DNA from: Wyeomyia smithii
Lineage: Eukaryota > Arthropoda > Insecta > Diptera > Culicidae
Direction of reading: 5' to 3'
NCBI RefSeq assembly: GCF_029784165.1
Contig: NC_073694.1
Location: 166,312,118 to 166,376,117, forward strand
DNA: 64,000 bases
Positions 33,130-45,205 of the stretch are shown here, one piece after another. Each line of letters begins with the position of its first letter. The stretch's first letter is position 1. The translations under genes and the position numbers were made by a program. The notes under the pieces were generated by a model. The model had not been told where the DNA came from. It made no database searches and saw only the letters and a list, made by a program, of their open reading frames with translations.

Positions 33130-34055
33130 AACATAAGTGAGATAAAAGCGGAAGCGGCAGAGTTTGATCTTACTGCCGAAAGCCGGGAATCCGCCACGGG
33201 ACCCATCGGCATACAGACCTATCTGCCTGCTGGACACTGCGGGCAAGGTGCTTGAGAGGATTATCCTCAACAGACTGGTGAGGTACACGGAAGGTGTAAA
33301 CGGTCTGGTAAGTAACCAGTTCGGTTTCCGGAAGGGCAGGTCCACGCTGGATGCTATCCTCTCCGTCACCAAGACGGCGGAGGTAGCACTCCAGCGCAAG
33401 AGAAGGGGCATATGCCATTGCGTAATCGTCACGCTTGACGTGGAGAATGCGTTCAATAGCGCCAGTTGGGACTCCATAGCGCTTACGCTCAGGAGCATCG
33501 CTCAGTACCGGTGTCGCTGTACAAGATGCAGGCAAACTACTTCCAGAACCGAGTACTTGTTTACAACACGGAGGAGGTTCAGAAGTGCGTCCCAATTACC
33601 GCAGGAGTTTCGCGAGGTTCTATCCTGGGACCAGTGTTGTGGAATGTCATGTATGACGGGGTGTTGAATCTCAAGTTCCCTGTAGGAGTTGTGATCGTCG
33701 GCTTTGCAGACGACATAACGCTAGAGGTCTACGGCGATTCGATCGAGGAGGTCGAGTCGACGGCCGCGCACTGTATACGCAAGGTCGAAGACTGGATGCA
33801 CTCCAGGAAACTGGAGTTAGCGCACCATAAGACGGAGGTCACGGTTGTGAATAACCGCAAATCAGAGCAACAGGTGGTGGTCAGAGTCGGAGACTACGCC
33901 ATCACCTCAAAGCGACCTTGGGGGTTATGGTTGTGGTTGATGATAAGCTTACATATAAGAGTCATGTCAACTATGCTTGCAAGAGGCCATCAACGGCTAT
34001 TGCAGCACTATCTCGAATGATGTCGAATAGCTCAGCGGTGAATGCGTCCTGTCAG
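33130..34055 (+). pseudogene. R1-clade reverse transcriptase fragment
   Basis: Middle of an R1-clade ORF2. Frame one (33164-33490): LLPKAGNPPRDPSAYRPICLLDT, NQFGFRKGRSTLDAI and VTLDVENAFNSASWDSI with the first catalytic Asp. A frameshift near 33490-33500 moves to the second frame (33466-34020): GVSRGSILGPVLWNVMYDGVL, then VGFADDITLEVYG with the FADD catalytic pair, then KLELAHHKTEVTVVNNRK. A further break follows KRPWG near 33920. Endonuclease and C-terminus are absent. It is a different copy from 15790-16631. Confidence 0.85.
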
Positions 34056-34914
34056 GTATGATACCTATCAGCATAGCCATTAGGGAGGACGTAGAATGCT
34101 TCGACCAAAGCACAGTGGCTGGTCTCTATGCAAAAGTCGGAAAAAAACCTAAAAGTTTTTTTTATATGATTGGAATTTACATATTATTAAAATTTTGGAG
34201 TGGTGAACTCATTTCTGATGTCAGAAAATGTCGAAAATAGCAATTTATGCACCTAAAGTGCCGTTAGACCTTTCTCATGATCAGGTTTTTGTTTTTGCTT
34301 CAATCTTGCTTAAAATTTTGATAGCAGAACTGCTCTTATATTTATCTCAACACCTATATTCATCTCAATGCTCTTATTTGTTCAATTTACTGTAAAATTT
34401 AATTTTTTTTAAAGTAAAAGTAGTTTTATTTTATCTCTTAATTAAATAGAGTAGTCGGAACTTAAGAGCGATGAGAAGAGCGAAATAAAAGCGACGGGAA
34501 GAACATAGGTGCTCAGATGAATATTAGGGTGGTTCCCACACTTGTTCTTCATCGAAAAACTTTAGAATCGCTTTTTTTTTGTTTGGTTCTTAGGGTACTG
34601 CTTTCTGAATTAGGGTGGTGCATCATAATTCAATTTATTTTATATTGAAAATTTTTTAGTTTTTAGGCCGTTTGACCAATTCAAGATCTTTCTGTGACAA
34701 GTTAGAGGTCTTTTAGGGAAAATTATGAGATGGTATCGTAGTTGATTTCAACGTCATTGAAAATATAAAAGACGATATGTTTTTTTCTCATCAATTCAAC
34801 TTATTTTCTCTTTATACATCTTGCAGTACTGAAAGCGGTTTACAAGTTTATATGAAATGCTTGAAACTTCTGGAAAAAACTTCATGTATACTTCCCAGTC
34901 AATCATGTTGTTTA
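34056..34914. other. Noncoding
   Basis: No supported gene. A short palindrome-like duplication (ttagggtggt at 34526 and 34611) may be a dispersed repeat end. Confidence 0.5.
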
Positions 34915-36205
34915 CACGGTGACAAAAAAGTCCGGTCACACTTTTTTGGGGTCGCCTGTAGCCTACACGTTGCATCTCTCTGGTGCCTTCTATATGTCAA
35001 ATGAAAGGGTTAACTTTGCTGCCCAAAGTGGTAGTAGTTTCTGTGCAGTTTGTTAACATTGAGTTGTGAGCCATGGCAGAGTTAAGAGCGGCTGTTATCG
35101 CTGAATATGTGAAAGGGTACAAACCCGGACACATATTCAAACACCTGAATCCGCTCGGAATCAACCGGAAATTCGTGTACCGGACCATGAATCGGTACCT
35201 AGAGACCGGAGGCACCGAGGACAAGGCACGATCTGAACGACCAAGGTCTGTGAGAACTCCAAGGCTGAAAAAGATTATACGAGACTTGATTCGCCGGAAT
35301 CCCGCCTAATCTGCACGGAAGCTGGCCAGGAACCTTAAAATGAACCGAGAATCAATCCGCCTGCTTCTGCGCAAGGATTGAAAATTTACACCGTACAAAA
35401 AACAGGTGGTTCATGGGGTTACCAAAGCTACAAAGGACAAAAGGTACCAACGGTCGCGGGAGTTGCTCGGTTGGCGCGCAGATGACGAGATTATTTTTTC
35501 GGACGAGAAGCTGTTCGTTTTGGAGTAAACAGTCAATCGCCAAAATGATCGAGTTTGGAGTGTGAGCCTCCAACAAGCTCCTGCGGACAAGCTGAACGTT
35601 TCCCGGTTCCAAAGTAAGACGTCAGTGATGGTTTGGGGAGCCATTTGCAAGAAAGGTACACTGCCTCTTATTTTTATCGATAAAGGGGTCAAAATCAACG
35701 CAGCGCACTACCTGGACACGGTTTTGAATAATAATGTTCTGCCTCGAGCTAAACTATTGTTTGAAGACGATTACTACTGCTTCCAGCAAGATGGCGCCCC
35801 ATCCCACACCGCAAAGGTTGTTCAGGCGTGGTGTGAGGAAAACTTGACCGATTTCATTTCGAAGAATGAATGCCCTCCGTCGTATCCGGATCTGAATCCA
35901 CTGGATTATTTCGTGTGGGGATACATGATGTCGAAGCTGAATGACTATAAAATAACAAATTTGGAGCAATTCAAGCGAGTTATCACGAAAATCTGGGACG
36001 AGATGCCGATGGAGCACGTGCGCGCCACTTGCGACGACTTTCCGAGACGTTTGAAGCTGGTTCGATCAGAGAAATGTGGGGTAATTCCGAGATATCGTCT
36101 GTGAAGGATCTTTACGAGTTACTGAATAAAGCTATGAAAGCCAGATTCAGATTTTCTTCTTATTCTTTGAAATATTGAGATTTAACTGTGTGTGATTGAA
36201 TATTT
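34915..36205 (+). mobile_element. D37D mariner (maT-like), copy 2
   Basis: Second copy of the element at 1994-3216, in the opposite orientation. Left end CACGGTGACAAAAAAGTCCG at 34915, preceded by TA (34913-34914). The internal GTGAC/GTCAC palindrome is kept. The right end is eroded: after tgagatttaactgtgtg (36176-36192) it no longer matches the terminal repeat of copy 1, so the boundary near 36205 is estimated. It is more decayed than copy 1. Confidence 0.8.
35073..36104 (+). pseudogene. D37D mariner transposase, three in-frame stops
   Basis: One frame from ATG 35073 to TGA 36102-36104. Residues 1-78 hold the HTH domain ending RRNPA, then TAA at 35307-35309, the same position as in copy 1. 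Further stops are TGA at 35379-35381 (after LRKD) and TAA at 35526-35528 (after KLFVLE). Catalytic blocks persist: IIFSDEK, QQDGAPSHTA and PDLNPLD (third Asp kept). Unlike copy 1 it keeps the full VMVWGAICK segment. Confidence 0.85.
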
Positions 36206-36619
36206 TACAACTGACCACCATACGTCTCCATAATTTTATTTTCAAAATATCTCCCTATGAGCAACGATGTGCAAAACGGGACCCAAAAATCTGAAAAGTA
36301 CAATAAATTTCCCATTGGTTATCCGATCGTTCCGAACTATTTTACAAGATTGTACGGTAGGAATGAAATTAAAAATACATGATTTTTTAGCTTCCCTGCA
36401 ATATGTTTTACCTCGATGAAGAAATTGGTTATATTTTTGGAAAGTCTTGCAAATCATCCAAAAAGTACACAAATTTTTCTTCAAAATGAAACTTGTTGAA
36501 TCAAAATCGGATCAAAACTGAGGAAGTTTCAGGTGTTTGAAGTTGAGCTAAAAATTGTGATTTCAAACATGAAAATCATAGAAATTGCAGTGTTAGCTAA
36601 CTGCCAGTCTCCAGTTTAG
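36206..36619. other. Noncoding
   Basis: No feature that I can support. Short minus-strand open frame 36242-36484 has no recognisable domain. Confidence 0.5.
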
Positions 36620-36832
36620 TTAGCTAATTGGTTAAGAGACTTGATAGAGGGCCAGGAGGTTGCACAAAGCCGCTCCCCGAAGCAATACTTAGCGGTCGTC
36701 CCGGAGAGTATTATGGGCTGAAGACAGGAGGAGTTTTAGTGGGTCCGGACTGATTTAAACCAATCCCACACTCCCTAAGGTTGGTCACCTCAGGTGTTTG
36801 GTTGCAAATTTCCCCTCCACCTGAAATAAAAA
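36620..36832 (+). repeat. R1-type retrotransposon 3' UTR fragment
   Basis: Matches the 3' UTR at 16500-16612 in word order: ggagttttagtgggtc, then aaacc.atcccac, then ctcaggtgt and tccacct. No coding sequence precedes it, so it is a severely 5'-truncated copy. It runs straight into the CA-rich tract at 36838. Confidence 0.6.
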
Positions 36833-36837
36833 AACAC

Positions 36838-36945
36838 ATAAACACACTCACACACTCACACACTCACACACTCATACACACATACATACACACACATGCA
36901 TACACACACAAACATATACACACATACATACACACACATACAGAA
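36838..36945 (+). repeat. CA/CATA microsatellite
   Basis: About 108 bp of imperfect CACA, CACT and CATA units on the plus strand. It may have grown from the tail of the preceding retroelement end. Confidence 0.9.
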
Positions 36946-37065
36946 AATGCTCAGTTTGTCGAACTGAGTCGAGTGGTATAAGACAATCGGCTTTCTGAAC
37001 CACTTTTATACCTTCGGTTTTGCCAATGATTGCTATACCTTTCTTAGAGGAAGGCAAAAATGTGG
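36946..37065 (+). repeat. Dispersed repeat end after the microsatellite
   Basis: Contains cagtttgtcgaactgagtcg (an inverted pair, tcgaactga) and ends in aggaaggcaaa. I remember closely similar blocks (gagtcgaatggtatatgaca) as frequent in mosquito genomes next to CA/CATA tracts, but cannot name the element. Confidence 0.4.
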
Positions 37066-37744
37066 CAATAATAGCAGTTTATTGAAATGGCTACCTCCAA
37101 AGATAAAAGAAATGAATTTAGTTCGTGAAGTAATCTCAGCATAACAGAGCACTTCCGTTAGATGAGCTTCGGTGGAAGTTTCGCCACGAACTAAACTTCT
37201 CGATCATCGAGACTTACCCATAGATAAACTGAGCCGTTATACAAAGCGTGAGTGAAAGATAATCTCTGAGTTACAAATATAACTCTCACAAGGTACTCTA
37301 TGTGGTTGATCGCGGCGTGCTTGGAACGGGAGACAATTGTAGAGGGTGATCGATATTATTCTTAGGAGAAATTACCTTCCCAGTAATTTAATTGGCCGAA
37401 ACTTCATGCCGGAGACATCGGTGATTGCGGGATCGAGTGATGCAAATACTTCCTTGGTAGTGTGTCAATACTTTTGAGATGCAATGTTGGTTTCCAGCGA
37501 GCTAACTGTCTCTATTAAACTTAAAATGTTCGGATATGTTAAGCAATTCTGTGCAGTACCATCCGCCGATTTTCTTGGTTGGTCCTTCTGCTGTGAAAGG
37601 CTGCGATCGAATGGAATGAACGGGTACAAACACCATGCAAAATGTTCTTGCAATCGCCGCCTGCTCAGCTCTACCGCGCTGAAATCGGCTGTTGCTCTGC
37701 TCGAGCGAGTTGAGCCAGTTTTCAGTTACACCGTCTGCATGCTG
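37066..37744. other. Noncoding
   Basis: No supported gene. A few short overlapping open frames on both strands around 37484-37750 have no recognisable domain. Confidence 0.45.
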
Positions 37745-37980
37745 CAGTAATCGGTTATACAAAGAGCAAGAGCTAAAGCAAACCCTTGATGCTACATTCC
37801 GATTCGGAACTCGACCTTCTGTTTATTTATACACTGACTTCGCAGCCATGTGTCTAGTGTACATGGCAATTGCGGGGCTAGCGCTACGCTCCTTCTGACA
37901 CGAACAGTTTCCTCCGAGCTGAGACTCGAACCTACGACGACTGGCTTGTTAGGCCAGCCAAATGATATAACACTATGCTA
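37745..37980 (-). mobile_element. tRNA-derived SINE (second type)
   Basis: Minus-strand SINE of about 236 bp. The tRNA-like 5' end starts at 37980 (TAGCATAGTGTTATATC, A-box region 37958-37980), and the B box GGTTCGAGTCT lies at 37922-37932. The body continues through GTATAAATAAACAGAAGGTC to a 3' end with repeated gctttgctcttgctctttg-like units near 37755-37790. Its sequence is unlike the 29025 SINE, so it is a different family. I could not identify the target duplication. Confidence 0.7.
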
Positions 37981-39040
37981 AAAAAAATATAAAGTGAGAT
38001 CTTTAGTAATTTTTGAGTTTTGCCATGCATAAACAAAAGTCGAGCAACTTTTCTTCCAAACTAGGAGACGAAAATCAGGCCTCGCCAAATGAAAATTAAA
38101 CAACAAATTACTGAAAAAAATCAAAGCAGTTGCAACAAATGAAAATAAACAGAAATAAAACAAATAAAGAAAACTTTTTAAGGAATTTAATCAGACAACT
38201 ATTCAAATAAATAAAATAGCCATATTTATAAACGAATCAATTTGAACTAATGCAAAAAATTCACGAGATATTAGAGAACCAAAAAAACGAGAGAATATAG
38301 AAGATAAACGGAACTTAACGTGTACATAGTTCTATTCTATAAAATTTTTGGATATTGAATAAAATTAGGCGTGAACGTAAAATGATCATATATGGATAAG
38401 TTTATTGGTACAATTGATAAAGAAAATAAAAATGTGAAATATTTAAAAACAACCTAAAAGTTACAAGATAACCAAAATGAAGACAGAAAATAATAGTAAT
38501 CAGAGACAAAAGAGGCATTCTTGCTTAGCAAAAAAAAAAAAAACAATTTCATAGAAATGAAAAAAAAACGAGACAGATATGAGAAGAGAGAATACAACCC
38601 AGAAAAAAATACGAAAATGATAACAAATGACAATCAATCTGTAGGAATATTCAAAATAAAAGCCAGACAACAAACACAAATAGATAATACAAAAGGGAAC
38701 TTAGCGGAGAAAAAGAGAGATGTTAGAGATGAGACGAAAATTGTTAGACACTGGAGAAAAAAATCGATAAACAATATTAGGAGAAGATAACAAAAGTAGA
38801 AGGTAAACATTGTATATAATGTAACTATGAGACAATAGAGATGAACTACAAATCAACATTGATAAAGATGTAATGAAAACAAAAGATGCCGTGAGAAATC
38901 TTGAAAATTGAAATTAAAATAAGTATTCAAACACAACCAAGAAGCAGATTAAAAAGGAAATAAATTTAGAAAAATCTGATAATCGGTAGAAAAAAGAGTG
39001 AATTAACCACACAAATAAGAAGAAAAATTCAAAATGAAAG
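37981..39040. other. T-poor, A-rich strand-biased tract
   Basis: Noncoding. From about 38440 to 39040 the plus strand is strongly A- and purine-rich with few T runs (aagagagagatgtt-like text), giving the low-complexity lysine-rich open frame 38521-38790, which I reject as a gene. Confidence 0.55.
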
Positions 39041-41319
39041 GCAGATATTTCTGTTCTGGATACTCCCAGATTATTGTGCCAAAACCTATCAAACGACTTG
39101 GAATATTAAAATTAGTCCATTGGTGGCCATATTTACTGTTTAAATCGTCATAGGTCTTAAAAAATCATGAAAAAACCGATCATTTTTGGATATTGTAATT
39201 TTTATCTGATGTCTCCTTTCGCCACGATACAGAACCGGCGCACAAACTTCTCTGTCTAGCAGCTGCCAACATTGTGCTTCAATCAGCCAGCATCTGTATT
39301 ATTACAACAAAGCGAAACTAATTACAAATCTGAGCCGTACAAAGGACGCAGGAAATTATACGTTCTATCGCAATCGCAATAATTCATCATGAAATTTTTT
39401 TCTTAATCTTTCCCGGCAAAAGGAAAGCACGCGGGGTCAATAAAACCAAAAGAGATAGCAGTAAAAATGAAGAGCTTTGCTTTCACCAACACATACCAAC
39501 GGCATCGTCATCGAAGCCGTCATCATTGGTTTGTCATTGTTTGTTGGCCTAGAATCACTAAAGAAATGAGCACAGGTTTGGAGCGCTTTCGTAAGTCTGT
39601 AAGCCGATTTAACGATGCCGTTGAATCTTTCACGAATTACCCCTCGTTTAAACAACAATCAAAAGAAAACTTTTCCGATATTTGTCTCCACTTTTGGTCG
39701 ACCTCTCGTGTTGTGATTGTGTGCGTAAGTTGCCTTTTCGACGTCTGCCAGGAAATCCAAGAGGGGAGAGAAAATTTTCCGAGAAAATGTCCTTGTTGAA
39801 TTTCACCCAACCAATTCATTCCACGCGCGAGAGAGATGGATGCAAACGGCACACAGGATATGAACGATGAATATTTTTATCATCGTCATCGTCATCATCG
39901 CTCGGGAAATAAGGATTTACTTCGTGGTGTCCCCGGTTTTCTTTCAGGAGCAAAAGCACCGGGACACAGTAGCGGGCGGCGTCGGAAATGAGCTCAGGGA
40001 ATAATCATATTTTATATTTCGGTTTTGCCTGAGCAACAGCAGAAGTACGGGGAGCTGTTTATCGCTTCGTCGCCTATCCGGTGGTAGGGGTTTAGGGCTG
40101 ACAGGTACCTACAGCGAGTCGCTAGATCGGAGAAGCGATTTTTACAAAACGTTGAACGGTTGAATAAGCCCGGAAGGTGACGTTTTTCCAGTTGTTTTTT
40201 TTCTTGGTTTCTTCTCTTTTCTTTTCGGCGGAACAGGGGAAGGACACGTGTAGACGGTTCTCGGTTGCACAATTCTTAATTTCTTGGAGTGTGGCTAAGC
40301 GGAAGTCGAGCGAGATAGCAAACTGTGTCTAACAGGCAAACCGGGAGAAAGGGTCGGAAAACGGTTGGATTAATTTGTGTTAATTTACGGAACGGTTGGT
40401 CGAGGCGGAATACAGAATTAAATCTGAGGGATTCTGGCTGAACGAGTAAGAATTAAATTTATAGGTTTTTAATTTTTATCGTGAACGGTTAGGTTTCTAC
40501 CTTTTCAAGTTCACAATAGTTAACGACTTCATGAAACATATTTTCTTATAGTTAATTATAATATATTGAGGCGTAGTTTTTCAATCAATAATCAATTTAA
40601 AACTGATCCCATTGGTCACATATTGTTTCAATGCATTTAAAATGGAAATGTTAAAGATTGAAAATCATGATCTTGTCTTGTCTGATAAAACGTATCGTTA
40701 TCTTAGTTTATCATATTATTGGTCATTAAAAAATTATTTGGTTGTTGATAATATATAATAGACTGAAAAACATGTACGACTTCAAAAATGTCACAGAGGT
40801 GAAAAATGTCAAAAGTATTTTAAAAGTAAATAATATCAAAGATAACAAAAACTTCATCAAGTCAAGAATATCAAATATATCCAAATGCCATAAGGAACAA
40901 AACTCAAATCTAAGATTCTACGATTTGGGTATAGTTTCAAAATAGTTGAATGTTGTAAGGGTGTTTGTCCGTTTGTTTTCATTCATTTTCAGCTTCTGTC
41001 TTGTTTTGATATTTAAACTCTGGTTTTGGTTTTAATATAATGATCATGGTGCTGACCAAGTTCTTGCTTTTTTTTAAAATCTCATACATTGCTCTCGAAT
41101 TATTTATGTGATTTTTTTGTTTTTAGGTGTTTACGTTATTAATTTTCAGTACAAAGGTATTAACTCTCTCTGCAATGATAAACTTACAGTAGGGAAAATG
41201 ACAGGCCCAGGGTAACAAAAGAATCCACCTTCAGCTCGACGTCTAACAACTTACATATTGGCGTTTTAATTGTTTTTATGAACGTTTTCCAATCGTTGTT
41301 TTTTTTTCAATTTCCCTTT
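39041..41319. other. Noncoding
   Basis: No supported gene. A short ATCATCGTC tandem run at 39874-39900 and a pyrimidine tract at 40194-40230. Open frame 40742-40945 is low-complexity Lys/Asn-rich and is not called. Confidence 0.45.
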
Positions 41320-44299
41320 TCAACACCGCTTCAACCTGGTTGTTGCGGGCGAATGGAACAAACATGACACCCAGCAGGCGGCTGGTACTGATTGCCGTAG
41401 TGACAGACGGTTATTTGTGAAGTTTGAATTGTTTTTATCACTTTGCACATACAAATACACACTCTCACCACTACCACTACCACCAGTTTCAGTGCAGTGT
41501 AACACAATGTTGACCACTGATTGTTGAATGGAATTCCAATTTATAATTTGCTGATGGCTAACAAACAATTCGAACATTGTTCAAACTGTCTTTCCTCCCT
41601 CTCAGCACTGATCGGAATCGACCGAACGGCCGTCGTGTTGCCTTTCGTTATTAGTGATGTAAATAGTAAATGGATTTCAATTTAAATTTAATTGAATTAG
41701 TTTGACAAAAAATAAAGCCCAATACAGACAAGTGAAGGGAAAGCAAAAAAACACATCATCGCACATAAACTAGCCGTAATTGGAAAATAAAACCATTTCA
41801 CCGAGTAAATTACTTATTGGCAAGCCCATGAATGGTGTTTCTCACGGGTACGGCGAACAAAAACCAATGAAACACAACAAAGCAATGAGAGTTTACGTCA
41901 TTTGACGCGATAAAAAAAGTCAAAATCTAAGTCCGCTTACAGCGGCTAATCCGATTGTTTGCAGCTAGTGTCGGACTCACCCCCACTCAAAAAGATGTTG
42001 TAATTGTTCCGCACTCTGCTAGAGGGCATAAATGGCGAAGATTTTATTCGGTAACTATCAGCACGAAGCGGCAGGGAGGACAAAAAAGCAATAATAAATA
42101 TCAAATTTCTATGAGAAAGTCAACAGTTAACAGCCGCGATCGGTCGATGCGGGGATTTGACTAAATTCTGGCCGACCGAACGACCGGCGAGGGTTCCCGA
42201 ATCAAATCATTCCGCAAATATTTGCTAGAGGAATTAAGCATTGTTGCTGCCGCCACCGCCGCCGCTGTTGGCGATGCTGGAGGAAATTTCCGGTGGTCGG
42301 GCGGGATGTTGTCGAAATTTAATCCGTTTACTGGTTCTCAATTACACAAAGTAGGCGCTGGATGAGTGACTGACTGACTAACAAACGGCAGCAGCAGCAG
42401 CAGCAAGCGATATACCGTAGGTGATAGGTGAGATTCGGATGAAGAACAAAGCAAGCCGGCTGGCGAGGGTGATGCGACGCGAACCAAATAAAAACGAATG
42501 AATGAATGTAAAAACGATAATAGTACTGGAAAGAGAAGGTTGCGACGGGGACGACGAATGGTGCGTGAAGAATAGCGAGCGACGTTCCGAACGGTGGCGA
42601 CGGCGGTGCCCGAGGACAGACAATCTTAATTGATTGTTTTGTAAATCGGTTATCTGATTTGTTGTTCCGTTTGCCGATTAGAAGTTCTTGATTTTTGAGA
42701 TTGGTTTACGAGTTTCTGAATTTTTATAGAGATTCGAGCAAAAGGGAGAAAGTTACAGTGATTTGAAGCGCGCCTCGTTACGGTCGCATGGACTAACCCT
42801 AAAACTTCAAACGCGAATATCACGAAATGGTGTTTTTTGAAAAACAGATTTCGGAAAGTTTTACTTCGCAAAAAAATGTAATAAAAATATTGAGTTTTTT
42901 TTGGGAAACGAAATACTTAAAAAAATGATTGTTGACGGACTGGTGCAGCTTAGGGGGCATTAAGATGTCAGTTGACCTGCTGATCTTCTATCGTAATTCT
43001 CGCAAGCTAAATAAAAGATAACTTTGTGGAAGCGGCTGTAATTCCTTGAAAAAAAAATGAGGGAAGTTTATAAGGAAATGGTCGTCTACATAACAACATC
43101 GAGTAAATGACCATGGTTTGTTTGTTCCCTTCTCATCGGCGAAAAATCCTCGCAGTCGCTCACACGCCTTTCCGACGTCAGGACACCTGCAGCTTCCCGG
43201 AATAACTTCAGCTTAACCGCTACTAATGTTGGCCACCATTGCATTCATCGGGTAGCGATACTGAAGTCGTCACGGAAGAACATTGTACTATGCACTGAAC
43301 CCTCAACGTGACACAGGTTTGCTTTCTCGCGTCCCACAGTGCGTTGAATGTATGGAAACGCGGGACAAAAATCAAAACAGGCATTCTAGTATTATTTTTC
43401 AATTGGTGTGACACGAAAAATGTTAAGTACCGATGAGAGCTACTATTTGCATAATTGACGAATGTCAAATATGTAATCGCAAATAAGTCTTAAACGCCAT
43501 TTTTTTTGTACAGAAGCATAAAATGAATTTTTTTCAAGAATATTATTCATTCAGAGATAAAAGGCTTGAAAAGCATATTCAAATAACTTCTAGGGGATGA
43601 AAAAGTGACCTAAACGCCATAACAATTAGTTTTCAACATTATTTTTATTTAATTCCCCTTTTAATTATGTTTATATACGGTTTTCTGTTGCGAAACATTT
43701 AGACATAATAAATCCAGCCATCTTTTATGTTTTTTACCCATAAATTACGTGTTATACATAAAAATAAGGGACAGATGTACGATAAATTGCTCACTCTGGG
43801 TTCTAGAGGTATCATTCGAAAACGCGAATTCCGATTGAAAGAGCAAACTTGAGCAATGGGAATCGCTTCCAAAGTTTGAAGGATATTCCAAATAAGGGGA
43901 AGAAGCGAAATTCAGAGAGGTACTTTTGGGTTCTTTTTTTGACGATCGATTTTAAATCGAAAGTATCTTTTTTTCTAAGCATAAAGAAGCATGACCAAGA
44001 AGCCTTTAACTTCCACATGCGCTACGTTATGTCTCAATAGTAACATTTGAAATGTAGCAGTTACATACCTCTACCGTTGCCATTTTGGCTTTAACTTGGA
44101 AAGATATAGAGTATATTGAAAAATTGATTTGAAAACTAAGATTTTTTTTTAAATAACGTGTCACTTGAATAGTTGAAACCACTTAAGAGTAGATGCGTTT
44201 CACAATCGTATGGGTGAACTTACGAGGTTAATATTATTATTACAGCATGTCTCAAGCATGCATAAAACATAAGAGCATATAGAATTGGTTCAATAAGAA
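41320..44299. other. Noncoding
   Basis: No supported gene. GCC/GCAGCA microsatellite-like runs lie at 42247-42270 and 42389-42410. The word taaacgccat occurs twice at 43491 and 43611. The sequence 42770-42880 (cgtcgcatgg..cgaaatgg) resembles a dispersed mosquito repeat, not placed. Confidence 0.45.
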
Positions 44300-44319
44300 A
44301 TCCACTTTTTTTATTTTTG

Positions 44320-44470
44320 TCTATGGAACGTTGCACTGTGCGTTCCAGCTACAGAGGCTGACTTTCTATCACTAGGATCGCCTGTGCAGTCTGCATCGAC
44401 GTAGACATGTAACGGTAAGTTTTCCACGCCAAGTACCAGCTCGTGATCGATGTCTAAACGTATGATAACG
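44320..44470 (-). pseudogene. Ty1/copia RNase H fragment
   Basis: On the minus strand, 44460-44341 reads RLDIDHELVLGVENLPLHVY, followed by VDADCTGDPSDRKSASVAGT, the strongly conserved copia RNase H motif (YADADWAGDPxDRKSTSG). The fragment is short, out of context and has no LTRs. Confidence 0.65.
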
Positions 44471-45205
44471 GCTACTCACAGCTACCCACCGATTTGCGTA
44501 CTGATTGTGGTTCGGAAAGCTGTCAGGCTTCTTCTCCTTCATCTGGATAACCAGGATTCTGATGAATTTCGGACCTCGATGCCCAGGAAATAACGGACGG
44601 TTCTCCAAAGTGCTGGTTTAATTCTGCAATGATTCACGCAAAAGTTGAATGGTGCGAAAAGACATCAATATTGTGCGGAATGAGCGCATTTGTTGATTAA
44701 AATTGAAACATACACAACGAATGTGTGTTGGACATAACACATTTGATGCTCTAGCGTGTTTTAAATGTGTTAGGCTACTCCAACGGGAAATTTAACAGTC
44801 GAGCTGCAGGTTGGAACAGACTACCGACAGAGCTCTATAAACACGACAAAGAGGCCCTAGCAATGGCACTCCGTTGTGTGATTTACAAGATTTGGAAGGA
44901 CTACCTCAGGAATGGATGGAAGGAGTTGTATGTCCCATCCATAAAAAAGCAATCGGTTACAATGAGCAACTACCGTGGCATATCGTTGATTAACGCTGCC
45001 ATCAAAGTCCTCTCCCAAATTTTGCTCCGCCGTCTTTCTCCTCTATCAAAAGGATTCGTAGCGCAGTACCGAGCGAGCTTCACACAAATCTTCACTCTCC
45101 AACGGATCTTTCAGAAATGTCGGGAGTACAACTTACTCACACAACACGTTTTCATGGACTAACAGGTAGCGGATGATACAGTCGATCGAGACCATTTGAA
45201 GTTTA

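Noticed and set aside
36781..37057. Open frames on both strands
   Set aside because: Translations of the CA/CATA microsatellite.
38521..38790. Lysine-rich open frame
   Set aside because: A reading of the A-rich tract.
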